A DNA stretch of 64,000 nucleotides from Xestospongia bergquistia (Eukaryota > Porifera > Demospongiae > Haplosclerida > Petrosiidae). Below are positions 10,914-23,100 of the stretch, piece after piece. The first letter of the stretch is position 1; every line of letters begins with the position of its first letter. The stretch covers positions 13,406,849 to 13,470,848 of the forward strand of contig OZ014412.1 of the NCBI GenBank assembly GCA_963965975.1. Reading direction: 5' to 3'. The position numbers and the translations under genes were made by a program. The notes beneath the pieces are model-generated. The model searched no databases, was not told where the DNA came from, and saw nothing but the letters and a program-made list of their open reading frames with translations.

Positions 10914-13900
10914 CTACATAAAGGAGATGTCAGTATTTATGATCAATTCACTTTATAATATACAGCTACATCTAATGATACATTATAAAGGATAGGTAAA
11001 ATAATTCAATATCTTTTCACTAATGTGTATAGAGAGGTTAATACTTTATGTGATGTCAGCAGTAGTATTCATAATAACTAGATATTATCATATTTGGAGA
11101 TTAAAGTGTTTGTCCTATTATGTCACATATCTTTTATCTATAGGTTTACAATATAGTCTTATAATATAATACATGACAGTAATTAAGTCATTTGTTAAAT
11201 ACATGCTCTATAGAACTTATATTATTAATTAACAAGTTATAACTAGTATATATCATTATTATACAACAGTTGTAAAATAGCTAAACATGATATTAACATA
11301 ATAACATTAAGTGTACACAATATCAGATTTGAAATGGAAACAAATATTAAAATTATCAACATCCCTTAGAGGATGACGCCATTTTAAAATATTTCACTTA
11401 AAAATATTAAGATTATTGTGAAAACAGAGAATAGGAATTTGCTGATGAAATAACCAGCGCATTATGGTTCAATTTCTGTTCTCTTAATGGCAAATTGCTT
11501 AGACTATCAACCACTATGGTATGTTTGTTCTAGAGACCATTACCATTGGACACTTGAACGCACATGATGTCCTTAACAAATTAACAAATTAACAACAAAA
11601 CTTATAAGAACAGGAAAATAAGAAACATTTTAATTAGCATTCCACGTGTCCTAAAATTACTTTTAATGAAGGTGGGCGTATCACGAATTTGTGATAGTGG
11701 TCCTCTAAGGGATATATATCAGGTAACCTATACTATCCAATAATGGGAGCATTGACATCATTCTATTGTATTGATTGTATTGCAAAATGAGTTTACTGCA
11801 CATATTAACATATTAACATTACGTAATAAATAACTTGTAATGTTTAAATTTTATGTAACAAAGACTAGAAACTAAATATCAAAGCTAGGACACTTCCAGC
11901 ATACTACTAAGCTATAGGATGAGTAATCTGTACTGGAAGCTTATGAGGATAATACACAAATAAAGCACAATTTATAATGTTTGACAAAAAAAAGAAACGC
12001 AGTGGCTATAGATCTAGCAGTCTGATGCAATAACTATAGTTATTAATCCGGAAATTATTAAGTAAGTAACTAACGATTATTAATAAAAATGGTGACGAAG
12101 CAGGTGCTGTCACGTTTGAGAGTTCCACAGACCTTCCTTTGACCGACACTTCAATAGATCTTGTGTGCTTTACCGTTGGAGAAAGGTTCTCCTTGTATCA
12201 CCATTTGAAAGAGAAAGTTACAGCATACGAGAATGCGAAATCAATTCAATTGAGTCACAATGACTCAAAGACACTTCAGGCTGCCAGTAAAAGAATTCCA
12301 CTTAAGGCTGCAATAGCTAATCAAGACTTAGTTTACTACTACATCAATCTTTCCTGTGTGTTTGTGGTAAAAACTATCAGGATAAAGGAAAGAGACCTAA
12401 TCAGAGGTCAGTACTGATATGTTTGTGTAGTTTGTATAGTTAGGTCTAAACTTCACAATGTTTTTTATAGTACTATTAAGCAAGAATGTAAGGTGATGAT
12501 CAAACTATCTCTAAGTGATGATGGGTAGCATTTGGTTGTCACTGATGTTAATGAAACCACACCCATGATGTTAGCAAAGTAAAAAGCAGTCATTACCTGA
12601 TTATTACTATGATAACTTGATTAAATAGGAAATATCTTATCACCTTCCTCATCACCAGATGCTTGACTATGAAACCAGGAAGGAAACAGAAGGGTTTTTA
12701 ACCCTTTACGCACATGCGCAAATATGATGTCATTTATTGCCAAAGCCACGCGTTTTTCAAGTATTAAACGGTTTGGGAAGAAGACACTTATATCAATGTA
12801 AATCTCTATTTGGAAGTATTTGCTGATTGTCTTTTATCTGTAGAAGTGTTTACTAGACATCTTATTGTGTTTTAGATGTCTTACTTGTTGTTTACAAAGG
12901 TTAGTTACGTACACACTCATCACATCAATCTGTCTATATTACAAGTGACTTTTTTTTCCTTTTTTTCATGAGATTCAATGACTTTAAGAACTTAAGTGAG
13001 CATTTTAATATACTTTTACAAATACCTAATATTTTTAGAGCAATATCATTTATACATATTTATAGACTATTATAATTTATAATTAATTATTTCATGGTAT
13101 TGTTCGAAACAAGTATCTACATGTAATGATGGGTTATTTGTGCATGTCCTACAATAATATATTGTGTCATGTCTTTGTCCTTTTTTATGGTCATTACATA
13201 CAAGACATCATCTTTGTTTTGTCCAACCTTCAACATAGTGTCGTCCTTGAAAACATTCGTCTGGTCTTGTGGAGTGCATCAGTTGTCTTCTGACATCTCC
13301 TACAACTAACCCATCACAAAGACTTACTACTATCTGTCGTCTGTAGTCAATGTGTGTGAGAGGTTTGTTAACTGACATTTTGTACATGATGTATGAGTTT
13401 ACAATGGCAACTTCAAACAACCAGAACATGAGCTTCCTCCACCACTTGACACTACGTCTTCCAAAGGAATAGTGGACAGCATGTTGGTCTGCTTTGTCCA
13501 CTCCACCCATGCTCTGATTATACTTGTGGATAACAAGTTGTTTTGTTTTCATTTCTCTACGTCTTCCAGTTTCAGTTGTCAAAGTTGCTGTATGTACAGT
13601 TGATAGCATTAGGACTGTTTTACCTTTGTCTCTTCAAGACTTCTTTCCGTTCCTCCAAGCCCTAGTTTCCCCTCTTCTTAATTTCACCATGTTCTTTCTG
13701 ACTGCTATAGGGAGTTGCTTTCTGTTGCTAATGATGGTACCAGTGTATCCTGTATCTTTCTTTTCCAACTCATCTGCCAACGGAACACTAGAATAGAACC
13801 TATCAGCATAAATGTGGTGACCTTTGCCAAAGTATTTTTCAGCAACAGTCACAACAACCTTGGCTAACAGAGGGAGATTGTCATTACAGCTGGAGAGATG

Positions 13901-16900
13901 GGCTCTCATCTCCTGCCCAGTATAAGGAAGGATGCTACAAATATATCCAGTCTCACTATCAGCAAGTACAAATGCTTTTAGTCCCCATTTTGTGGGTTTT
14001 AGAGGACAGTATTGTATGAAACTAACTCTGCCCTTGAAGCCAATCACAGTTTCATCAATTGAGAGCTTATGAGGATAAATAAACCACAATTTATAGTGTT
14101 TGACAAAAAAAGAAACTAGCAGCCGGGTGCAATAACTATAGTTATTAATCCTGAAATTATTAATTAAGTAACTAACGATTATTAAACATTAATAAAAATG
14201 GCGACGAAGCTGGTGCTGTCACATTGGAGAGTTCCACAGACCTTCCTTTGAACGACATTTCGATAGATCTTGTGTGCTTTACTGTTGGAGAAAGGTTCTC
14301 CTTGTATCACCATTTAAAAGAGAAAGTTACAGCATACGAGAAGGCGAAATCAATTCAATTGAGTCACAGTGACTCAAAGACACTTCAGGGTGCTAGTAAA
14401 AGAATTCCACTTAAGGCTGCAATAGCTAATCAAGACTTAGTTTACTACTACATCAATCTTTCCTGTGTGTTTGGTGGTAAAACTATCAGGTTAAAGGAAA
14501 GAGACCTAATCAGAGGTCAGTACTGATATGTTTGTGTAGTATGTATAGTTAGGTCTAAACTTCACAATGTTTTTTATAGTACTATTAAGCAAGAATGTAA
14601 GGTGATGATCAAACTATCTCTAAGTGATGATGGGTAGCATTTGGTTGTCACTGATGTTAATGAAACCACACCCATGATGTTAGCAAAGTAAAAAGCAGTC
14701 ATTACCTGATTATTATTATGATAACTTGATTAAGTATGAAATATATTATCACCTTCCTCATCATCGGATGCTTGATTGTGAAACCAGGAAGGAAGCAGAA
14801 GGGTTTTTAACCCTTTACGCGCATGCTCAAAATGATGTCATTAATTGCCAAAGCCACGCATTTTTCAAGTATTATACAGTTTGGGAAGAAGACGCTTATA
14901 TCAATGTAAATCTCTATTTCGAAGTATATACTGATTGTCTTTTATCTGTAGAAGTGTTCACTAGACCTCTTATTGTGTTTTAGATGTCTTACTTGTTGTT
15001 TACAAAGGTTAGTTACATACACACTCATCACATCAATCTGTCTTTATTACAAGTGACTTTTTTTCCTTTTTTTCATGAGATTCAATGTCTGTAAGACCTT
15101 TTGTGAGCATTTCAGTATACTTTTACAAATACCTAATATTTATAGAGCAATATCATATATACATATTTACAGATTATTATAATTTATAATTAATTAGTTC
15201 ATGGTATCGTTCGAAACAAGTATCTACATGTAATGGTGGGTTATTTGTGCATGTCCTACAGTAATACATTGTGTCATGTCTTTGTCCTTTTTTATGGTCA
15301 TTACATACGAGACATCATCTTCGTTTTGTCCCACGTTCAACATAGTGTCATCCTTGAAAACGTTCGTCTGGTCTTGTGGGGTGCATCAGCTGTCTTCTGA
15401 CATCTCCTACAACTAACCCATCACAAAGACTTACTACTATCTGTCGTCTGTAGTCAACGTGTGTGAGAGGTTTGTTAACTGACATTTTGTACATGATGTA
15501 TGAGTTTATAATGGCAACTTCAAACAACCAGAACATGAGCTCCTCCACCACTTGACACTACGTCTTCCAAAGGAATAGTAGACAGCATCTGCTTTGTCCA
15601 CTCCACCCATGCTCTGATTATACTTGTGAATAACAAGTTGTTTTGTTTTCATTTCTCCATGTCTTCCAGTTACAGTTGTCAAAGTCGCTGTATGTACAGT
15701 TGATAGCATTAGGACTGTTTTACCTTTGTCTCTCCAACCTAAGACCAACTTCTTTCCGTTCCTCCAAGCCCTAGTTTCCCCTTTTCTTAGTTTCACCGTG
15801 TTCTTTCTGAGTGCTTTAGGGAGTTGCTTTCTGTTGCTAATAATGGTACCAGTGTATCCTCTATCTTTCTTTTCCAAATCATCTGCCAAAGGAACACTAG
15901 AATAGAATCTATCAGCATAAATGTGGTGACCTTTGCCAAGGTATTTTTCAGCAACAGTAACAACAACCTTGGCTAACAGAGGGAGATCATCATTACAGCT
16001 GGAGAGATAGGCTCTCATCTCCTGCCCAGTATAAGGAAGGATGCTACAAATATAACCAGTCTCACTATCAGCAAGTACAAATGCTTTTAGTCCCCATTTT
16101 GTGGGTTTTAGAGGACAGTATTGTATGAAACTAACTCTGCCCTTGAAGCCATTCACAGTTTCATCAATTGAGAGCTCACGGTGTGGATAGTATATGCTTT
16201 GAAATCTAGCAAGAAGGTGACCAAAGAGAGGACTAACTTTATCTATTCGGTTTGTAAGTGGTGCTTTCTCAGGTATATGAAGCATCTAGAATATTTCCTC
16301 AAATCTATTTTGAGAAAGTACATCGTGACAAAATGGTATGTAGCTTTCCCAAGATGTTTTCCAATACCCTTCTCTCTCTGGGCAATGCAATATTCCCATG
16401 TTAATTATTATTGCCAAGACTGCTCTCATTTCATTGATGGTAACATGACTCCATTTTCTCCACCTTGAGTTTGGTTTGAGTGTTCCAGTCCATTTCTTTT
16501 CATCAAAAACCATCCTGGCATACTCATTTGTTCCATCCACAAGCATCTTCAATACTACGTCATCCATAAACAAACTGAAAAACTCAAGTGGAGATGAGTT
16601 GGCTGACAAAGTCATCTTTGGTCCTGGTTGCTCGCTGAAAGTACAAATCGATGGTGGTAAATCAGTGTCCAAGTTCTTTATTTCTGTCCATGGGTCAGTT
16701 TCATCATTGTCATCGTTATTACTGTGTCGTTGCATACCTCCGCTTCCACATCCTCGTCCACCTTTCTGTCCACGTCCATATCCTGGTCCACCCCCTCACT
16801 TACCTTCCCTGTCATGTCCTCGTCCTGTTTAGAAGGTTAGTGAAAATAATTCATAATTTTTACAATCAATATTTTGTCAAGACATTTGTTTAATGAGAAT

Positions 16901-17151
16901 TGAGTTTATTGTTTTAGCATTTTTTTTTGTTTGGTTTAATTTATTTTTGATTATATCATACAAACGTATATATATTATATTACCTATATCTGAATGTGGT
17001 GACTGACTGCTATCATCATCACTTTCATTTGTCACCAATAATTCATCTTGTGAGGTATCTATCATGTGATTGATATCTTATCTTCATTATTTACATTTGA
17101 ATTGAGCTTTTTTTAAATTTTTTATAATATTATTTATTCATTATGTTTGTG

Positions 17152-17193
<42 letters not shown>

Positions 17194-20100
17194 CATCTTA
17201 CAATTTATGACCGGATTTATATATAAGTTATGAAGATCGCCATCATTGGAAGATGTCTCTCTCATTTGTTGTAAATAATATTTCTGTCTTTTTACATATA
17301 TATTTACCACTAAAGTCTGATACATCTGATTCGTCGCTAAATACCCTTGCAATAACGTCATCAGTGGTAAGAGCCATATCTAAACAATGAACGATATCGT
17401 CGTATGTATTTGCAGCTGCAAAACTTCTATATATCGACTCTTATTATAGGAAAGGAACATGATTTTACAAGAAAAGAATCGAAGAATAGATATTCTAAAT
17501 GTGCTTCAGATCTGTGTAGACAGTTACAAGCAAAAGACAAGACAAAAAAAAAAAGATGGTAAGTCCGCGACGCATATATGCGTTCTTGGCGTTGTCATTG
17601 ATTGACGCATAAATGCGTTTTTGGCGTGTAAAGGGTTAAAGGTGAAAGTTAACCAGAGCCTACTAATATTACTAACTTAAACTCTTTTTAGGGCTATTTA
17701 ACTATTATAACAAATTACTCTCTAATTTGTCGACAATTTCAGTTCCATTGCACAGTTTACTCTGTAAAGATACTAAGTGGAAGTGGTCTAGGGCACAAGC
17801 TAAAACATTCACAAAAGCCAAGAAGCTGTTCTTGCACACAAAATGGATGATAATAGTGAGAAACCTATTGTTTTTATCTCTCGAACCTTGTCCCCTGCAG
17901 AAAAGAAATATTCACAGCTAGAGAAGGAAGCATTAGTAATTGTTTTTGCTGTAAAATGGTTTCATCAATACTTGTATGGTAATGCATTCACATTCTATTC
18001 TGACCATCAGATTCTGAAACACCTCCTTAGAGAGTCTCATCAGATTCCAGTTATGGCATCCTCCAGGACACAACGATGGGCTTTAACATTGTCAGCATAT
18101 CAGTACACCATTTAACATAGACCTGGTACCAAAATGGCAAATGTTGATGCCTTAAGTCAACTTCCACTACCTGAATCACCTTTATCAGTACTAATCCATG
18201 GAGACATAAATTTGGTCCTAGAACATCTCTCAGACAATGTTGTCACTGCCTCATAGATTAAATTGTGGACCAAGAAAGACCCTGTATTAGCGAAAGTTCG
18301 TTGCCTGGTCCAAACTGGGTGGACTATAAGTGACCCTGGTCCTGATATTCTTCCTTACTTTCAATGTCACACATAATTATGTGTTATAGACAGTTGGGTA
18401 CTTTGGGGATCAAGGGTGACTATTCCTGAAGAAGGGAGAAGGAACATCATTGAACAACTTCATGAGACACACCCAGGAGTGAGTAAGATGAAAAGTTTAG
18501 CTTGTTCATTTGTATGGTGGCCTGGTTTAGACTCTGACATTGAAACTGAAGTTCAACAGTGCAAGATTTGTCAACTACATTGTTCAATGCCAAATGAAGC
18601 TCCTTTGCACCCGTGGGAATATCCCAGTCGACCATGGGTAAGAGTACATATTGATCATATTGGTCCTTTTTAAGGAAAATTGTATCTCTTACTAATTGAT
18701 GCCCATTCTAAGTGGATGGAGGTCCATGTTGTTCCTTCAACATCTACTGAAGCTATCATTGACAAAAATCAGAATTATATTTTATACTCACTAATTCCTG
18801 ACCAATTAGTATCAGATAATGGATCTGGGTTCACTAGTCAGGAGTTTTCACTCTTCATGAAAAAGATTGTACACATTGACTTCTCCTTACCATCCTAGCT
18901 CAAATGGTTTAGCTGAGTGTGCTGTGCAGACTTTTAAGAATCAAATTCGGAAATTGGAAGGTAACGTTTAAAAGAGAATTTCAAAGATTTTTATTTAGAT
19001 ATCGAGTTACTCCTCAAAGTATCACTGTCTCTCACTTGCTGAACTACTAATGAGTCAGAGACTTCGTACTCATCTGGACCTACTCCATCCAGATACATCT
19101 TGTAATTTTATTAAGAAACAAGACAAGTTGACAGCTGTTACTAAACATTGTTGAAATTTTCATTGGTTGATTGTTTGTCTGTAAAAATTTCAAAGGCCCT
19201 GACAAGTGGAGTCCTGTCACTATAACACATATTACTGGTCCTGTCTCATATCAGGTACAAAATTCTTCTGGCACCATTCAACACCGTCATGTTGATCACC
19301 TTCGTTATCGCTATCTACTTAACAGTGATGATCAAGAGTCAAATGACTTTGATGATTGGCCTTTTTCAAGTACAACATCAACTACTGATACATCCTCAAA
19401 CCTAGAACAGGGTCATGGTCAATCGATATTGCATCATCCACTACCTCCTCTCTTCAACGTTCTAATAGAACCCACAAAGCATTTGATCGTTATGGACCTT
19501 ACCTTTCAAACTAGAAGGGGAGGAATGTTGTAACTTTTTTCTCATGATTGTTATTTCTTGTGATTATTATGTGATATGATGTAATTATAGTGGGTAACTT
19601 CCTGTTTGGTATGTATATGTCAGTTTTATTGTGTAAAAATCATTATTTCAAATTGTCATTCGTTCTTGTTCAGTGACTATGTTCAGTATCTCAAGGGATC
19701 ATTCCTATTTGTTTACTACCGGTCGTAACAAGTTGTAAATATCCTTAATCCTTTCATTCTTTGTAATCTTATCCTTTTAGGTGATTTCATATTCCTACTG
19801 ACACTGCTTCTGGTCCTTACAGTATCTCCTCTATCTCGAAATTTAAGTACATCTTCTAACGAAATTTAATCAAAATGTTTTGAATATTAATTACAATGAA
19901 AATTCAAGATTTCCTATTAATTAGAAATATGATATCAATAAGAAAATATGAGAAGCTGAACTATTCTAAAACAAAATGGACAATTATACCTGTATGGTAA
20001 TAATAAAGAAATGTTACTTGATATGGACAATATCTGTTACCACATCCTGATAATATTTTAAATCATTATCTATGGGAAGTAAATTCTCTGTTCTTGACCA

Positions 20101-23100
20101 CTCTCAGGTTATCAGCAGCTACTCCTTGATGAACACAAGTTAGAAACTTTTAATACGTATTGTTATACCTACTTCCCAAATGGGATGGCGTTGATAAATG
20201 TCATGTTTAATAAGAAAATGGACATCATCCTTGAAACAATTTGTTACATCAATTGAGCCATTTACTGTAAATAGACATTTTTCATAGTGCTTTTTGAGGA
20301 CTGTTTGATAGTAATGTCTCTTTTTTCTTACAAGTTACACATGTAGTCTGGCCTTTTCGAAGACCTTAAAGAAACATGTAAGATAATTGTTAATAATATT
20401 GTTACTCCATACTTTTGACTGATTTGTCAGTGGGGTATTCATGTTCCTTACAATAGCAGAGTTATTTTTTGGACATTGCTCACACAAATCTGTCATTGTT
20501 TTCAGGATCATAATGTGTGTTAGGATATTGTCACCTTATACTGTAAAATATATTCTCAGAGGCAAGTCTGAATGTTGATTTACATTTGCTTTGAAATATT
20601 CAATGTAGATTGTACTTTTAGATATGCTGGATGGTAACAGTTGTAAATTGTATCTCTTGTAACCTGGTATTTGACCAGGTAATAAGATTGCATTGGCCTT
20701 AGAATAATTTTATGTTAATGTAATTATTTTGATCACTTCTTTAGGAGTGAATGTGTGGTGTGGTTCTCTTTCAACATTATTGTGTTTTCTAACAATACTA
20801 ATTCCAATGGTGTAGTAATGTGTATTATGTGTATTATGAATACAGTTATCAGTCCTGTCCCACTATAATGCCATCTTATGTATGCTATATAAATGTTATA
20901 CATGTTATCATATAAGTATGATTATTAAGAGTGGTTTTTAAAAGTGGTATCAAAGTTATATTAAAGATTGCTCTATATCTCTATGTCTCTATTTCAAGTC
21001 ATCACATATTGGCGACAAGGGTCATTTTCAGTCAGTCACTAGTTTGATGATGATGATGAAAAACCCATAGCATATGTGTCCAGAACTCTTAACAAAACAG
21101 AATCAAAGTATGCTCATGTCGACAAGGAGATCCTGGCCATTATTTTTGGTATAACTAAATTTCACAAGTACCTAGTGGGTCTTAAATTTACCATTTATAC
21201 AGATCATAAGCCTTTAATGTATCTTTTCAGAGAGAACAAAGGTATCCCTATGAGAGCATCTGCGAGAGTAACCGGATGGGCTTTGCTGTCAAGTGGCTAT
21301 AAGTATTCAGTTCAGTACAAACCTGGGAAGGAGTTGGCGAATGCAGATGGACTTAGCCGTCTTCCATTGTCAGACGTGGGTCAAGAAGATCACATACCAA
21401 CGGAGCTAATTAATTTGATTGAGCATTTGAACTCCACACCAATTCAGTGTCTGAAATCATTAAATGGACAAGTAGAGACAAAACCCTATCAAGAGTGAGG
21501 CACTTGATAAGACATGGGTGGCCAGAAAATATTGATGGAGATGTAGACCTGAAACCATATGCTAGGCATAAATTGGAACTAAGTGTATTAGACAACTGCA
21601 TCCTGTTTGGATCTCGTGTGGTTGTTCCACCACATTGCAGGAAGACAGTCTTAGATGAACTTCATCAATGTCATCTGGGAGTATCAAGAATGAAAGCATT
21701 AGCAAGGTCATATGATATTTGTTTTCAAATTTTGGAATTCTTGACAAGGTAGTTTCTGACAATGGTACATCATTTTCTAGTTGTAAATTTAAAGAATTTA
21801 TGGACAACAATGGCATTGTGCACACTCGAGTAGCACCTTACCATCCATCTAGCAATGGCCAAGCAGAAAGAGCAGTACAAATTGTCAAACGAGGGATACA
21901 GAACCAAACTGAAGGAACTTTGAATATGAGGATTTCAAGGTTTTTTATTTACTTATCGTAATACCCCTCAGAGTGTGACAGAACACTCACCTGCAGAGTT
22001 AATGTTTGGTCGTAAACTAAAGTCCTGATTAGATCGTTTGAACCCAGATCTCAATAGGAAGGTTCAAACAAAACACACTAGAGGTACTAAGTTACGTGAG
22101 TTTAAGATTGGAGATAATTTGTACTTAAAGATTTTTCATAGGGGAGAGCAATGGCTACCTGGAAGTGGTATGTCGAGTAAATGGTCTGGTATCATACGTA
22201 GTTAATTTTACCAATGGACGAGAGTTAAAACGTCATGCTGATCATGTCCGATCTCATTTGGATGGAGAAGAAATAGAGCTCAGCCCAACACCAGTTGCTC
22301 ATACTGAGCCAAGTAAAGAACCAATTAATTATGACCTAATTCAGACAGGAGGTGAAGTCCCTGAACCTCGAACGAATTAAACAAATTGTTCCTTCACGTA
22401 GATCCTCACGTCGAAGGAATCCTCCAGACTGGTATCATAACACTATTTCATTTTATTTTTAGTTGTAGAAGGGGGAAGGGATGTAGTAATGTGTTTATTA
22501 TGTGTATTATGAATACAATTATCTGTCCTGTCCCACTATAATGCTATCTTATGTATGCTATATAAATGTTATATATGTTATCATATAAGTATGATTATTA
22601 TTATTATTATTATTATTAATAAGAGTGGTTTTTAAAAGTGGTATCAAAGTTATATTAAAGATGCTCTATATCTCTGTGACTCTATTTCAAGTCATCACAA
22701 ATGGTATTTCTTTATTGAATAGTTAAACCTTTAGGTATGATTGATAGACTGTAGTCTGTGTTTGACAATGCCATGTAAAAACAGGAAGGTTTTATAACAA
22801 ATCTGTATAGTGTGGTCATGTATTGTTATTATCATGTTCAGTTATACCTTGAATCAGTATAAATGAACTATGTGTAAAAGTAATTCCTTTCTTTTTGAAG
22901 ATGTCTTAGCATGATGTAAAGTCTCCAGCCCATGTGGTAGATATAAGCTCATAAAAGGTCCATTTTTCTTTAGATAATTCAACAATATCATTCCTTATGG
23001 CCCTGTAGTGTACTTCAGAAAACTGTTCTGAGCATTTCACTAGACCTCCTAATTACTTATTATTCCATTATGATCGTAACCACCATGGTGGGGGTATTAT

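Larger units (their letters stand above)
11938..14063. repeat. Tandem duplication, unit A
   Basis: The sequence starting AGCTTATGAGGATAA at 11938 recurs at 14064. The duplicated unit (2126 bp here, about 2109 bp in unit B, 14064-16172) contains the ZSWIM3-like exons followed by the C-terminal two-thirds of a piggyBac transposase. The junction at 14064 fuses the transposase, just before its first catalytic Asp, to the start of the next unit. The bases AGCT are shared by both parental breakpoints (11938 and 16173). The copies differ by several percent and by small indels, so the duplication is not recent. Confidence 0.85.
14811..17635. mobile_element. Complete-ended piggyBac element with TTAA target duplication
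   Basis: Left end TTAA (14807-14810) + CCCTTTACGCGCATGC; right end TTTTTGGCGTGTAAAGGG + TTAA (17636-17639). Thus 2825 bp with about 10-12 bp inverted ends and the TTAA duplication typical of piggyBac. Near the right end are two short palindromes (GACGCATATATGCGTT at about 17568 and GACGCATAAATGCGTT at about 17604), possible subterminal transposase sites. The transposase gene fills the minus strand. The element sits inside ZSWIM3-like coding sequence. Confidence 0.9.
20811..22699 (+). mobile_element. Ty3/gypsy copy 3, both LTRs, internally deleted
   Basis: 5' LTR 20811-21006 and 3' LTR 22482-22699, flanked by the 5-bp duplication AATGG (20806-20810, 22700-22704). The primer site TATTGGCGACAAGGG follows the 5' LTR and a polypurine tract GAAGGGGGAAGGGA precedes the 3' LTR. 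Only about 1.47 kb remains inside: RNase H begins almost directly after the primer site, so gag, protease and RT are gone. A second deletion near 21715 removes the HHCC cysteines and the first catalytic Asp of integrase. The 3' LTR is longer mainly because of a (TTA)n expansion; otherwise the LTRs are about 97% alike by eye. Confidence 0.92.

Noticed and set aside
14801-14820. Palindrome AAGGGTTTTTAACCCTT at the piggyBac left end as a regulatory hairpin
   Set aside because: It arises from chance similarity of the flank to the element end; the TTAA and TIR explain it.
16476-16893. Plus-strand ORFs across the piggyBac N-terminal region
   Set aside because: Antisense to the transposase exon and its Gly-Arg linker; composition is a by-product of that repeat.
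17875-18115. Independent host RNase H gene
   Set aside because: Flanked by RT thumb and integrase motifs and an LTR: part of gypsy copy 2.
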